Assembly (NCBI RefSeq): GCF_022637455.1
Contig: NZ_CP093341.1
Coordinates: 2,232,001-2,296,000, forward strand
DNA from: Lysobacter sp. S4-A87
GTDB lineage: Bacteria; Pseudomonadota; Gammaproteobacteria; Xanthomonadales; Xanthomonadaceae
Length of the DNA stretch: 64,000 nt
Direction: 5' to 3'
Shown here: one piece after another, positions 44,806 to 55,813 of the stretch
How the letters are laid out: every line of letters begins with the position of its first letter
Position numbering within the stretch: the first letter of the stretch is position 1
Notes under the pieces: generated by a model
Databases searched by the model: none
Told to the model about the DNA's origin: nothing
Seen by the model: only the letters and a program-made list of their open reading frames with translations
Made by a program: the position numbers and the translations under genes

Positions 44806-45324
44806 TCAGGCGTTGCCGGCGGTCTCGGCGTCGGCCAGGCCGGCCTCACCACCCTGCTGGGCGGCGCGCTGGCGCAGGCCTTCGGCGTACAGCGCTTCGA
44901 AGTTGATCGGCTGCAGGTAGAACGGCGGGAAACCACCGGTCTGGATCAGCTCGCTGATCAGCTGGCGCGCGTACGGGTACAGCACGTTCGGGCAATGGGT
45001 GCCGAGCATGCCGTCGAGGGTCTGGGCGTCGAATCCGGCCAGGCCGAACACGCCGGCCTGCTTCACTTCGGCCACGTACATGGTCTTGTCGCCGGCGTTG
45101 CAGGTCAGGGTGATGCCGAGCACGACTTCAAACGCGTTCTCGTTGAGGCGCTGCACGCTCTGGTTGAGGTTCATCTGCAGCTGCGGCTGGGCCTGCTCGT
45201 TGAACACGGCCGGTGCACCGGGGACCTCGAAGGAGACGTCCTTGGCGTAGATCTTCTCGACGGTGAATGCCGGGCCGTTGGCTTCGGCAGACGCTGCGCC
45301 GCCGTTGACGTTTTCTTCGGACAT
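44806..45324 (-). CDS. secB: protein-export chaperone SecB
   Basis: 172 residues. Characteristic [29 protein letters not shown] and [32 protein letters not shown] segments. SecB holds preproteins unfolded and hands them to SecA. The C-terminal tail ([19 protein letters not shown]) is acidic/Ala-rich as usual. In operon with gpsA. Confidence 0.98.
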   Translation of the reverse strand: MSEENVNGGAASAEANGPAFTVEKIYAKDVSFEVPGAPAVFNEQAQPQLQMNLNQSVQRLNENAFEVVLGITLTCNAGDKTMYVAEVKQAGVFGLAGFDAQTLDGMLGTHCPNVLYPYARQLISELIQTGGFPPFYLQPINFEALYAEGLRQRAAQQGGEAGLADAETAGNA

Positions 45325-45530
45325 CTCGTAACTCCAGACAATTAATGCGGAAAGTGGTCGATTATGGCACGCACCCTCGGTGCGGCCGGCTGTTCAGATT
45401 GCGCGAGGTGAAGTGTCTGCGGCAAGCCGTCATCGCCTTCCCCATTCAATCCCCAAGGGTTGTGTTTGGGGCGCCGGGACGGCTATCAAGCCCGCCCGTG
45501 AAACTTCTTTCGCGGCGCCAGCCGGCTAGC

Positions 45531-45968
45531 TCAGGCGCGACCCTTCACCAGCGGCAGGTCGGCCTGTTGCCATGCCGCAATGCCACCGTCGAGCCAGAAA
45601 ACCTTGGTAAAACCGGCCTTCTTCAGGCGCTTGGCGGCATCGGCCGAGCCCTGGCCGGTACGGCACACCACCACGACCGGCAAATCCTTGGCGTTGGCCA
45701 GCAGCTTGTTCTCCGGATCGAACTGGCTGGGCTGCACCGACTTGCTGCCGGCGATGTGGCCCTTCTCGAAGTCGTTGCTCGCCGACAGGTCGATGACCAG
45801 TGCGTTGTCGCGGTTGATCAGGCCGGTCAGCTCGGCCGGACGCAGCGCCTTGTAGCCGCGGAACAGGCGCGCGATCTCGGTGTAGATGATCGCGATCGTC
45901 AGGCCGACCAGCGCCAGCGACAGGTAGGGGTGGCGCTCGGCGAAGGCCAGCAGTTCTTGGAAGGTCAC
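45531..45968 (-). CDS. membrane-anchored rhodanese-like protein
   Basis: 145 residues from a GTG at 45968 (MTFQELLAFAERH); no better ATG exists in frame. An N-terminal helix (about 15-35) anchors a rhodanese domain with the active Cys C102 (VVCRTGQGS). Homologues in pseudomonads sit beside grxC-secB; grxC is absent here. Transfers sulfane sulfur; physiological substrate unknown. Confidence 0.85.
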   Translation of the reverse strand: MTFQELLAFAERHPYLSLALVGLTIAIIYTEIARLFRGYKALRPAELTGLINRDNALVIDLSASNDFEKGHIAGSKSVQPSQFDPENKLLANAKDLPVVVVCRTGQGSADAAKRLKKAGFTKVFWLDGGIAAWQQADLPLVKGRA

Positions 45969-46122
45969 GGCATCACGGCAGCTGAAACGGGGGCGGGATT
46001 GTCTCCCAGTGCCGGCGGCGGCGCAAAATTCGCGGCGTGGCGGCCTGCCTGCGGGCTCTGGCAGGCTGCAGGCCAGGCGTTGGCCCGCGGTCCGGCGTCG
46101 TCCGGTTTCCCGCCGACGACGG

Positions 46123-46551
46123 TTACTGCCCTTCCCAGAGGTCCGGCAGGCCGCCGGTGGCCCACCAGTTCTTGGCTTCATCGTCCCAGCGCCATTGTTC
46201 GCGGTAGCGCACGGTGCGCTCGGCCTGGGTGTGGCGGTTGACCACGGCGATCTCGACTTCGCGCACGGCAACCCCGGCCTTCAGGTCGACGCTGCTGCCG
46301 CGGTCGCGGTAGGCGGTGATCTGGACCTGCTCGTAACGGGCCAGCTCGATCTCGCTGACCGGGTGCTCGGCAAGGTACGTCGGGTCGACCAGGGTCAGGG
46401 CAGCGTCGAAATCGCCCCAGCGGATCGCACCGGCCCAAGCGTACTGGTTGCGCTCGAGCGTATCGGACTTGCGACTGGCCGCGGCGCTGCCGGCGACCGT
46501 CAGCAGGCCCAGGAGCAGGGCCAGGTTCATCAGTTGGGTCAGACGGCGCAT
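46123..46551 (-). CDS. exported protein of unknown function
   Basis: 142 residues. Signal peptide (LMNLALLLGLLTVAGSAAA) then a compact alpha+beta domain with WAGAIRWGDFDAALTLVDPTY and a C-terminal KNWWATGGLPDLW. ATG at 46551 has GGGGGA upstream. No recognised family; resembles conserved hypothetical proteins of Xanthomonadaceae. Periplasmic or envelope location inferred. Confidence 0.7.
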   Translation of the reverse strand: MRRLTQLMNLALLLGLLTVAGSAAASRKSDTLERNQYAWAGAIRWGDFDAALTLVDPTYLAEHPVSEIELARYEQVQITAYRDRGSSVDLKAGVAVREVEIAVVNRHTQAERTVRYREQWRWDDEAKNWWATGGLPDLWEGQ

Positions 46552-46618
46552 TAAGACAGTTCCCCCGGGTGCCGACGCCATCCTAAGGGCAAACCGCGGC
46601 ATTTCGCCGCGGCCCCGA

Positions 46619-47122
46619 TCACGCCCGCGGGGGTTGCTTCAGGATCGCGACATAGCGGGCGGTGAACTCGGTGGCGATGGCGCCGTCCGGCAACATCGCC
46701 CGCGCCACCAGGCCGGTGCGGGCACGCCCGCGCTCGCGCAGGGTGGCGATGAAGCCGGGCCAGTTCGAATCCGCGGCCAGTTCGGCCTGCACGTCCAGAT
46801 CGGCGAACAGGGGCGCCAGGTAGCGGATCTGGCTGTCGGCGACGAAAACCTCGGCTTCCAGGCCGGCCGCCTCGATGTGCAGCGAGACCACGCCCCAGGA
46901 CGCCAGCGTCATCATCGAGGCCAGGCTGCCGCCGAAGGCGCAGCCCTTGTCATTGACGTGTCGCGACAACGGCGCATGCAGACAGAGGCGTTGACCGTCG
47001 TAGGCCGCAACTCGCACGTCCATCGCCGCGACCGGCGGCATCGACTGGTAGTGGTGTTGCAGACGCTCCAGGGCAGCGGCGTGGTCGTAATCCTGTTCGG
47101 GGGAGAGGGTGTTCGGGTTCAT
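46619..47122 (-). CDS. YiiD C-terminal-type thioesterase
   Basis: 167 residues. A hotdog-fold thioesterase-like protein with HVNDKGCAFGGSLASMMTLASWG (split here for length: HVNDKGCAF, then GGSLASMMTLASWG), matching the YiiD_C thioesterase family (PF09500). Predicted to hydrolyse acyl-CoA-like substrates; exact substrate unknown. ATG at 47122; divergent from hemD. Confidence 0.78.
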   Translation of the reverse strand: MNPNTLSPEQDYDHAAALERLQHHYQSMPPVAAMDVRVAAYDGQRLCLHAPLSRHVNDKGCAFGGSLASMMTLASWGVVSLHIEAAGLEAEVFVADSQIRYLAPLFADLDVQAELAADSNWPGFIATLRERGRARTGLVARAMLPDGAIATEFTARYVAILKQPPRA

Positions 47123-47175
47123 CCGGCGTGCGTGGAAGCGATGGGGGACGCGGGCGGGACGGCTATGCTGGTGCC

Positions 47176-47961
47176 ATGCCAACCCCTGCGCCGCCCGGAT
47201 GGTACGTGATCTCGCTGCGTCCGCGTGGCGAGCATGCGGCCTTGCGTCGCGCCGCCGCGCGCGTGGGTGCCGGATTCGTCGCACTTTCGCCGTGGCAACT
47301 GCGCCTGCGCGACGACGAGGCCACCCGCGAGGCATTGCGCATCGCCACGCAGGCAACGCGCGTCGTGGTCACAAGCCCGACGGCGGTGCGTGCGGCGCGG
47401 TCGCTGCAGGCGCTGCATGCCCGGCCGGGGCAGCAATGGTTCGCGGTTGGCGCCGGCACCGCGGCGGCATTGCGCCGTGCGGGAGTGGCCGATGTCGCGG
47501 CGCCGACGAGGATGGACAGCGAGGGGCTGCTGGCGTTGCCGGGATTGCAGGACCTCGCCGGGAGCGCACTGGGATTCATCAGCGCACCGGGCGGCCGCGG
47601 CGTGCTCGTGCCGGCGTTGCAGGCCCGCGGGGCGCGGGTGCTGCGGGCCGATGTCTACGATCGTGTCGCGATCACGCCGTCAACGCGTGCGGTGAACCAA
47701 CTGCTTGCACTGGCCGCGCCCAGCGTGGTCGCGCTGTCGAGCGGGGACGCCATTGAGACCATTCTCAATGCATTGCCTGCGCCGGCGCGCGAACGGCTGC
47801 TGCAATCGTCTGTCGTTGCCGCCAGCGAACGACTGGCAGGGCTGGCCCGGCAACAGGGCTTCGCCGACGTGGCCGTCGCCCGCAGCGCACGTCCGCAGGA
47901 CCTGCTGGCCGCGGCGCCAATCAACGGGCAGGGCCGGCAAACGCGACAAAGGCGCGCCTGA
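47176..47961 (+). CDS. hemD: uroporphyrinogen-III synthase
   Basis: 261 residues. HemD family: cyclises hydroxymethylbilane to uroporphyrinogen III. Recognisable are FVALSPWQLRL, VVTSPTAVRAA, GGRGVLVPAL and the C-terminal VVALSSGDAIE motif. ATG at 47176. hemC, usually just upstream, is absent. hemX and hemY follow in the same direction. Confidence 0.85.
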   Translation: MPTPAPPGWYVISLRPRGEHAALRRAAARVGAGFVALSPWQLRLRDDEATREALRIATQATRVVVTSPTAVRAARSLQALHARPGQQWFAVGAGTAAALRRAGVADVAAPTRMDSEGLLALPGLQDLAGSALGFISAPGGRGVLVPALQARGARVLRADVYDRVAITPSTRAVNQLLALAAPSVVALSSGDAIETILNALPAPARERLLQSSVVAASERLAGLARQQGFADVAVARSARPQDLLAAAPINGQGRQTRQRRA

Positions 47962-48027
47962 ACGACCGTCCGTGACGCGCATCGCATCCGGTAGCATGAC
48001 GGCGTCCCTTCCGACCTGACCCTTGCC

Positions 48028-49017
48028 GTGTCCACCACGCCTGAATCCACCCCTGCGCCCGTCCCTGCCTCTTCGGCTCCGCGTCGATCGCGCGGCTGGC
48101 TGTGGCTGGTACTGCTGGCGGTGGTCGCCGGCGCCGGTGGTTACGGCTGGATGCAGTGGCAGGCCAAGCTCGAACGCGATCGTGAGCAGGCCAGCGATGC
48201 CGGGCAACGCCTGGACGCGCTCGATGGCCGCATCGATTCGATCCGCCGCGACCAGCGCGCACAGGTCCAGCGCCTGCAGCAGGCCGACGCGACCAACCGC
48301 GTGCTGCGCGACGAACTGCTCGGTATCGGCCAGCGCGCGGCACTGCTCGAGGACACCGTTTCCAAGCTGGCCGATCCCGACCGTCACGGCGAGCAGGCGT
48401 TGCGACTGGACGAGACCGAGCTGCTGCTCAGCCTCGGCCAGCAACGCCTGCTGATTGCCGGCGACCTCGACGGCGCGCGACGCGCGTACGCGCTGGCCGG
48501 TCACGTGCTCGACGGCGTCGACGACCCTGCCTACCTGAGCCTGCGCCAGACACTGCAGCAGGAGCGCGCCGGCCTGGAAGCACTGGGCATCGAACCGCGC
48601 GTGCAGGCCATGGCCGACCTTGATGCGCTGGCGCAGACGGCGATGATCGCGCCGGTCGAATCCACCACGCAGGCGCAGCCCGAGGCGCCGTGGTGGCGTC
48701 GCGCGTTCGCCACCCTGATCGATGTGCACCCCAGTGACCGCATGGTCGCGGTGCAGGCTTCCGACCGGGTTGCCGCGATGGCGGGACTGCAACTGGAAAT
48801 CTCGCTCGCGCGCGCCTGCGCCGAGCGTCGCGACCAGGCCGGCTTCCGCGCCGCACTGCAGCGCGCCGAGGGCTGGCTGACGCGACTGTGGCCGGACTCG
48901 CCGTCGTTGCAGAAGCAACGCGCGCGCATGCAGGCGCTGGCGCAGCAACCCCTTTCACTGACGCTTCCGACACTCGGCAGCACACTGCAGCAACTGCGCC
49001 AGATGCGCGCGGACTGA
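48028..49017 (+). CDS. hemX: HemX-like uroporphyrinogen C-methyltransferase family protein
   Basis: 329 residues, GTG start at 48028. An N-terminal Pro/Ser-rich cytoplasmic tail, one TM helix (about 23-43), then a periplasmic helical/coiled-coil domain. HemX proteins have this form and follow hemD in many gammaproteobacteria; catalytic activity is doubtful despite the family name. Lies 66 bp after hemD, 24 bp before hemY. Confidence 0.88.
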   Translation: MSTTPESTPAPVPASSAPRRSRGWLWLVLLAVVAGAGGYGWMQWQAKLERDREQASDAGQRLDALDGRIDSIRRDQRAQVQRLQQADATNRVLRDELLGIGQRAALLEDTVSKLADPDRHGEQALRLDETELLLSLGQQRLLIAGDLDGARRAYALAGHVLDGVDDPAYLSLRQTLQQERAGLEALGIEPRVQAMADLDALAQTAMIAPVESTTQAQPEAPWWRRAFATLIDVHPSDRMVAVQASDRVAAMAGLQLEISLARACAERRDQAGFRAALQRAEGWLTRLWPDSPSLQKQRARMQALAQQPLSLTLPTLGSTLQQLRQMRAD

Positions 49018-49041
49018 CGGACGCCCAGGAGCCACGCGCCC

Positions 49042-50292
49042 ATGAACATCTTCCGCAACCTGCTGTTCTGGATCGTGCTGGCGCTGGCCGGCGCGCTGGT
49101 TGCACAGGTACTGCTGCAGGATCCGGGCTACGTGCTGGTGCGTTACGGCGGCAACGACTACATCACCAACGTACCCAAGGGCGTGGCGTTGCTGTTGCTG
49201 GTGTCGGCCGGACTGTGGCTGCTGTGGAAACTGCTCAGCCTGCCGTTCGCGGCGATGCGACGGCACCGCAAGCGCCAGGCGCGCGCGCAGCTGATCGACG
49301 GCCTGTCCGCGCTCGATCAGGGCCAGTGGACCCGTGCCGAGAAACTGCTCGACCAGGCCTCCGCGCAGGCCGACGTGCGCGCGCTCGCGCATGCCGGTGC
49401 CGCGCGGGCCGCGGCAGCGCGCGGCGACGACACGTCCGCGCAACGCCACCTGGCCGCACTCGACGCTGGACACGCCACCACCCGCGCCCTGGCCGGTGCC
49501 GAACTTGCACTGGAGCGCGGCCGTCCCGCCGATGCACTGGCGGCACTCGATGCGGCAACGGCGACGCCGCTTCCGCCGCGTGGCCTGGCCTTGCGCGCAC
49601 AGGCGCTGGTAGCCCTTGGTCGCAGCGGCGAGGCCTACGGGCTGCTCGGTGCGTTGCGCCAGCAGCAGGTCTGGCCGGCCGATCGGCTGTCAGCGCTGGA
49701 GGCGCAATGGGGCGCGGCCTCGCTGCGCGAAGCCGGCGATGCCAACGTCCTGGCCGATCGCTGGGAAGCACTGCCCAAGCCGCTGCGCAGCGATCCGGCT
49801 GCCGTTGCCGCCTACGCCGAACGCGCCGCGGCGCTGCGCTGGGACGAAGCTGCGGCCAGGAGCATCGAGCAGGCCCTCGATGCGCGCTGGGACGAGTCAC
49901 TGGCTGGCCTGTATGGGCGGCTGGCCATCGGTCGCCTCGATGCCCGCCGCGGCAATGCCGAGCGCTGGCTGGAGGCGCATCCGGCAAGCCCGGCGCTGCT
50001 GTTGACGCTCGCTCGCCTGGCACGCGCGCAGGGCCAGTGGCCACAGGCGGAGACCTATCTGCATCGCGCGCTGGCGCAGGGCGCCAACAGCGAAGCATGG
50101 GAAGAGCTCGGGCACGGCTTCAGCCAGGCCGGCGACGAGAAGCTTGCGCGCCTTTGCTATGCCAACGCATTGAACGCCGCGCGCGGTGCGGCGACCCAGG
50201 AACTTCCCGGGCGCGACCTGCGCCAGAAGATCTTCGACCAGGCCGTGGTCGAGGAGCGCAACGAACACGGCGTGCCGCGATTGCGCGGTTGA
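49042..50292 (+). CDS. hemY: HemY-like TPR membrane protein
   Basis: 416 residues. HemY_N domain with two TM helices (about 5-25 and 45-65, LLLLVSAGLWLLWKLLSLPF) followed by Ala-rich TPR repeats (about 75-395). Third gene of the hemDXY operon; role in late porphyrin metabolism is not established. A SMAG-like REP element follows the stop by 3 bp. Confidence 0.9.
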   Translation: MNIFRNLLFWIVLALAGALVAQVLLQDPGYVLVRYGGNDYITNVPKGVALLLLVSAGLWLLWKLLSLPFAAMRRHRKRQARAQLIDGLSALDQGQWTRAEKLLDQASAQADVRALAHAGAARAAAARGDDTSAQRHLAALDAGHATTRALAGAELALERGRPADALAALDAATATPLPPRGLALRAQALVALGRSGEAYGLLGALRQQQVWPADRLSALEAQWGAASLREAGDANVLADRWEALPKPLRSDPAAVAAYAERAAALRWDEAAARSIEQALDARWDESLAGLYGRLAIGRLDARRGNAERWLEAHPASPALLLTLARLARAQGQWPQAETYLHRALAQGANSEAWEELGHGFSQAGDEKLARLCYANALNAARGAATQELPGRDLRQKIFDQAVVEERNEHGVPRLRG

Positions 50293-50295
50293 GCC

Positions 50296-50368
50296 GTAGC
50301 CCGGATAAGGCCAAAGGCCGCATCCGGGACGCACCAGCCCCCGGGTGCGCTTCGCTTACCCGGGCTAC
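50296..50368. repeat. SMAG-like (GTAG) REP element
   Basis: Terminal arms GTAGCCCGG (50296-50304) and CCGGGCTAC (50360-50368) with nested GCATCCGGGACGCACC/GGGTGCGCTTCGC complementarity. Has the GTAG terminal typical of Stenotrophomonas/Xanthomonad REPs. Lies between hemY and fadI (convergent). Confidence 0.8.
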
Positions 50369-50399
50369 GGGGATGTGAGCCGGCAGCCCCGGATGCGCC

Positions 50400-51677
50400 T
50401 CAACGCTCGAGGATGGCGACCACGCCCATGCCGCCGGCGGTGCAGATCGACACCAGGCAACGGCCGCCACCGCGCTGCTTGAGCTCCTTGGCCGCGGTGG
50501 CCACGATGCGCGCGCCGGTCGCGGCAAACGGATGGCCGGCGGCCAGCGAAGAACCGTTCGGGTTGATCTTCGCTACGTCGATGCGACCCATCGGCGCGTC
50601 CAGGCCGAGGCGGTTGCGGCAGTACTCCTCGCTCTCCCACGCGCGCAGCGTGCACAGCACCTGCGCGGCAAAGGCTTCGTGGATCTCGTAGAAGTCGAAG
50701 TCCTGCAGGGTCAGGCCGTTGCGCTTGAGCATCTCCGGCACGGCCACGGTCGGCGCCATCAGCAGGCCCTCGCCATGGACGAAGTCGACCGCGCCCACAT
50801 GCGCGTCGCGCAGGTAGCACAGCACTTCATGGCCGTGCGAGCGCGCCCATTCCTCGGAGGCCAGCAGGCACGCGGAGGCGCCATCGGTCAGCGGGGTGGA
50901 GTTGGCAGCGGTCAGGGTGCCGCGGCCGGAGGTCTTGTCGAAGGCCGGCTTGAGCGAGGCCAGCTTCTCCAGGGTGCTGTCGGGACGCAGGATGTTGTCG
51001 CGCGAGACGCCGCGGAAACTCACCACCAGGTCGTCGAAGAAACCGCGCTCGTAGGCGGCGGCAAGCTTCTGGTGCGACGACAGCGCCCATTCGTCCTGCG
51101 AATCGCGCGAGATGTTCCACTGCTTGGCCATGTCCTCGCAGTGGTCGCCCATCGACTTGCCGGTGCGCGGCTCGGCCACGCCCGGAAACTCGGGCTTGAG
51201 TTCGCGGAAATGGAAACCCTTGAACGCGGCCAGCTTGTCGCGCGGCGTCTTGGCGCGGGCAGCCTCGAGCAGGCGACGGCGCAGCTTCTGGCCGTAGACG
51301 ATCGGCACGTCGGAGGTGGTGTCCGAGCCGCCGCCGATGCCGACCTCGATCTGGCCGGCGGCGATCTTGTTGCCGATGTGCACGATCGAGTCGAGCGAGG
51401 TGCCGCAGGCGCGCTGCAGGGTGATGCCCGGGGTCAGCGGCGACAGGCCGGACGACAGCGCCGCCTCGCGGCCGAGGTTCCAGTCGCTGGAGTGCTTGAT
51501 CACCGCTCCCATCGCCACTTCGCCCAGCTGCTGGCCATGCAGGCCGTACTTCTCGACCAGCGCGCCCAGGGTGCGTACCGACATGCCCAGGTTGCCAACG
51601 TCCGCATAGGCCGTGTTCTGGCGGCAGAACGGGATACGGACGCCACCGAGCACGGCAACGGGACGGGCAGGACGCAT
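50400..51677 (-). CDS. fadI: acetyl-CoA C-acyltransferase FadI
   Basis: 425 residues from the ATG at 51677 (RBS GAGGTG, 6 nt away). Thiolase with the nucleophile C91 (QRACGTSLDS), the His in NPNGSSLAAGHPFAATG and the second catalytic Cys in CTAGGMG. FadI-type thiolases do the last step of (anaerobic-type) beta-oxidation. fadJ is not in the window, so it is encoded elsewhere or the partner is different. Confidence 0.93.
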   Translation of the reverse strand: MRPARPVAVLGGVRIPFCRQNTAYADVGNLGMSVRTLGALVEKYGLHGQQLGEVAMGAVIKHSSDWNLGREAALSSGLSPLTPGITLQRACGTSLDSIVHIGNKIAAGQIEVGIGGGSDTTSDVPIVYGQKLRRRLLEAARAKTPRDKLAAFKGFHFRELKPEFPGVAEPRTGKSMGDHCEDMAKQWNISRDSQDEWALSSHQKLAAAYERGFFDDLVVSFRGVSRDNILRPDSTLEKLASLKPAFDKTSGRGTLTAANSTPLTDGASACLLASEEWARSHGHEVLCYLRDAHVGAVDFVHGEGLLMAPTVAVPEMLKRNGLTLQDFDFYEIHEAFAAQVLCTLRAWESEEYCRNRLGLDAPMGRIDVAKINPNGSSLAAGHPFAATGARIVATAAKELKQRGGGRCLVSICTAGGMGVVAILER

Positions 51678-51796
51678 CGTTAACACCTCACGCAGAATGG
51701 CTGAAGGGGGATGAACACCCGGGCCTTAACGGCGCCACGGGCATAATGTCCGCAGTGTAGCGCCGCCTTCGCGTGCGACCAAACGCCACCGTATCC

Positions 51797-52714
51797 ATGA
51801 GTCTTCCCGGCCCCGCCCCCGCTGTCCCCACCACTACCCTGCACGTGCTCGGCGCGCTGGCGCTCGAGTTGCGCGGCGATGCCCCGGTGTCGCGCCAGGC
51901 CCTGGCGCAGGTCGAGGTCGGTGCCCTCGCCGAGCTGGTCGCGCATGACCTGGCGGGCTTCGCGCCCGAGGCGGCCGCGCTGGAGCTGGTGACCGTCGGC
52001 GCCCATTACGACCCGGTCGAGTTGCTGCGGCCGGGCTGGCCCCTGCACCAGGAACTCGACCAGCTGGCCGCGCGGGCACCGCGTTCGGCGGCGCAGGCCG
52101 GCGGCCGGATCATTGCCTTCGGCGCGCACGACGCGCAGCTGCCTGGTGCGCTGACGCCGTCGCCGGATTTCGCCGGCGGCCCGCTGCGGCTTGTGCCGTT
52201 CGTGCTCGGCGGCGATCCCGACATCGCCACCCGGGTCGGCGACGCCTTCGAGCGCGAACTGCTCGAGCGCGGCATGGCCGGCGCGGCGACCGCGCTGGCG
52301 GCACAGGAGGCCTTCGGCCTGCAGGTCGAACATGCGCGCTACCTCACCGTGCACGACCTCACCGCGATGATGGCGATGCAGTACGACCACGCCGGCCTGG
52401 GGCCGCTGTGGCCGCTGCTGGAAACCGCCCTGCTGGAGCCCGAAGGCGAGCACTGGCTGGATGCGCCACCGGAGCCGCTGGTGCACTACGCCAACGGCGA
52501 GGCACGCATCGCGTTGTTCGAACCGCGTGCGTGGAAGGCGCGCTATGCCACCGAGGCCCCCTGCGAGACGCCCGAGTGCCGCGACAAGCTTGAACGGCTG
52601 CACCAGCATTTCCAGTCGCGCCAGCGCCAGATCGCCGCGGTGCTGGGCGCGCACGGCGTACCGGTCAACTTCGTGCATTGCGCGGGCGAACAGGCGCGCG
52701 AAGCGCTGGATTGA
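51797..52714 (+). CDS. conserved hypothetical protein
   Basis: 305 residues, no signal peptide or TM helix. Recurring features: GAHYDPVELLRPGWPLH, FELLERGMAGAATALAAQEAFGL and a Cys-containing end (CETPECRD; NFVHCAG). No family recognised; similar proteins occur in Xanthomonads. ATG at 51797; divergent from fadI across 119 bp. Confidence 0.75.
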   Translation: MSLPGPAPAVPTTTLHVLGALALELRGDAPVSRQALAQVEVGALAELVAHDLAGFAPEAAALELVTVGAHYDPVELLRPGWPLHQELDQLAARAPRSAAQAGGRIIAFGAHDAQLPGALTPSPDFAGGPLRLVPFVLGGDPDIATRVGDAFERELLERGMAGAATALAAQEAFGLQVEHARYLTVHDLTAMMAMQYDHAGLGPLWPLLETALLEPEGEHWLDAPPEPLVHYANGEARIALFEPRAWKARYATEAPCETPECRDKLERLHQHFQSRQRQIAAVLGAHGVPVNFVHCAGEQAREALD

Positions 52715-52754
52715 GCGTTGCGCCGGCGCAGATGCATCCGCGCAGCTGTCGACC

Positions 52755-53066
52755 CTAGGGCAACGTGAACTTGCGCGTGGAGCGCAGCGGCCACAGTGAG
52801 GTGAAACGCGCGCCGCCGACGAGGCGGTATGCGCTGGAAACGCCCTGCACCAGTCCCATGCGCTGCAGAACCTCCCTGGCGCGGCGGAACGACTGTCGCG
52901 GGTCGGCGGTCACCATGAAGAGGTTGATCTCGTTCTTGCTGACGTCATAGCCGTCAAGCTCGGCAGAGTCGCCCAAGGCCTGCTTCAACTCGCCCTCGAT
53001 GGTTGCAAGGAAGGTTTCGTCGGCCAGGGACTTGCGCCAGAACTTGATGACGAGCTGGTAATCCAT
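52755..53066 (-). CDS. small conserved hypothetical protein
   Basis: 103 residues, MDYQLVIKFWRKSLADETFL... An alpha/beta domain with GYDVSKNEINLFMVTADPRQ and a basic end. Not recognised. ATG at 53066 follows AGGAGATGG-like sequence. Convergent with the preceding hypothetical gene. Confidence 0.65.
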   Translation of the reverse strand: MDYQLVIKFWRKSLADETFLATIEGELKQALGDSAELDGYDVSKNEINLFMVTADPRQSFRRAREVLQRMGLVQGVSSAYRLVGGARFTSLWPLRSTRKFTLP

Positions 53067-53120
53067 CTCCTGATTGTAGGGACAATCACCGGGGGTGGCG
53101 ATGACTGCCTTCCGAACTCG

Positions 53121-53627
53121 TCAGGTCGGGAACTCCGCTTCGTAGATCGCGTAGCCGGCATCGACCATGCCCAGCGACTGGTAGGTGCGATGGGCCTGGG
53201 CATTGTCGCGTTCGACGTACAGACGCAGGCCAACCACGCCGGGGGTGGCACGCGCCAGCGACTCGACGTGGCGGTACAGCGCGGCGAACACGCCCTGTCG
53301 CCGATGCACGGGGGCGACGTACACGCTCTGGATCCACCACCAGTCACCGTTGCGCCAGTCGCTCCATTCGCGCGTGAGCATCAGCGTGCCGGCCGCGCTG
53401 GAGATGGTTTCGCGGCCGGCGACGGTGGCCTCGCGGACGGCGACGAAATAGCGCGCCTTGGCAGGATCGTCGATCGCCGCTTCGACGCCGGCGAGCACGG
53501 TCGCCGGATCCAGCTGCTTGTGCTCGGTTTCCAGCGCCATCGCCAGCGCCCACTGCGCGAGCAGGTCGCGGTCGTGGGCATTGGCAGCGCGTATGCGCAG
53601 CGGCGCCTGCGCCGGGTGGTCGGACAC
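53121..53627 (-). CDS. GNAT-family N-acetyltransferase
   Basis: 168 residues. The acetyl-CoA-binding motif A is in SVYVAPVHRRQGVFAALYRH (QGVFAA) and the C-terminal motif has NAQAHRTYQSLGMVDAGY. Substrate unknown. ATG at 53627 is 7 bp after the sodC stop, so likely cotranscribed with sodC. Confidence 0.85.
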   Translation of the reverse strand: MSDHPAQAPLRIRAANAHDRDLLAQWALAMALETEHKQLDPATVLAGVEAAIDDPAKARYFVAVREATVAGRETISSAAGTLMLTREWSDWRNGDWWWIQSVYVAPVHRRQGVFAALYRHVESLARATPGVVGLRLYVERDNAQAHRTYQSLGMVDAGYAIYEAEFPT

Positions 53628-53634
53628 GGTGGCG

Positions 53635-54201
53635 TTACTGGGTGACGGTGATGACGCCGCAGGCGACGCGGCCGCCTGCGTTGCCGGTGGGCTGCGTCTT
53701 GTAGTCGTCGGCGCTGGCGTGGACGATCACCGCCTTGCCGGCGACATCGTTGGCCGCGCCACCGCCGAGGGTGACGCCACTGGCGTGCACGTCGACCCTG
53801 GCCACGCCTTCGCCGTCGGCAACGATGTTGTTCATGTCGCCGCCGTGGTGCGCGCTGCTGTCGACCTTGCCGTGCGGCGAACCGGCCGGATTGAAATGGC
53901 CGCCAGCGCTGCTGGCATCGGCGGCGCTGCAGTCGCCCTTCTCGTGGATGTGGATGGCGTGCGTGCTGTTGGGCGCGAACCCGCCGACCTCACCGGTGAG
54001 GTGCACGCCATCGCCCATCGGCACCACGCTGAGCTTGCCGCTGACCAGGCTGGCCGACGCCGATGCGAGGTTGACCGTGGCGGCCCTGGCGGTCGACACC
54101 GCGGTCGGCGCGGCGGGCGCCTTCGTCTTCGGCGTGGAACTGCAGGCGGTCACGGCCACCACGACGGCGGCGGCGAGCAGGGTGTTCAACGTGGTGTTCA
54201 T
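53635..54201 (-). CDS. sodC: Cu/Zn superoxide dismutase, lipoprotein
   Basis: 188 residues, ATG at 54201 after GGAGAAG. Lipobox VTAC shows a periplasmic lipoprotein anchored to the membrane. Copper/zinc ligands in HAIHIHEKGDC, GGHFNP, HHGGDMNN and HASADD. Dismutates superoxide in the periplasm. Followed closely by the GNAT gene. Confidence 0.93.
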   Translation of the reverse strand: MNTTLNTLLAAAVVVAVTACSSTPKTKAPAAPTAVSTARAATVNLASASASLVSGKLSVVPMGDGVHLTGEVGGFAPNSTHAIHIHEKGDCSAADASSAGGHFNPAGSPHGKVDSSAHHGGDMNNIVADGEGVARVDVHASGVTLGGGAANDVAGKAVIVHASADDYKTQPTGNAGGRVACGVITVTQ

Positions 54202-54409
54202 CGACTTCTCCATGTTGTTTGGACGGGGACTGGCAGCAGGCCCCTATGCAAAGCCAGATCGTCACGCAGCCTAGCTGCGCGCCGGTCATCCAGCGGTGAA
54301 AGACGCCCCGGCCGGTGTTCACGCCAAGCTCGCAAACCCAGCCGTACGCGTCATTGAAGCTTCGCAGCTTCGGTCGTGGCGATCACGACCGGTCCGTTGC
54401 GGCGCGGGG

Positions 54410-55809
<1,400 letters not shown>

Positions 55810-55813
<4 letters not shown>
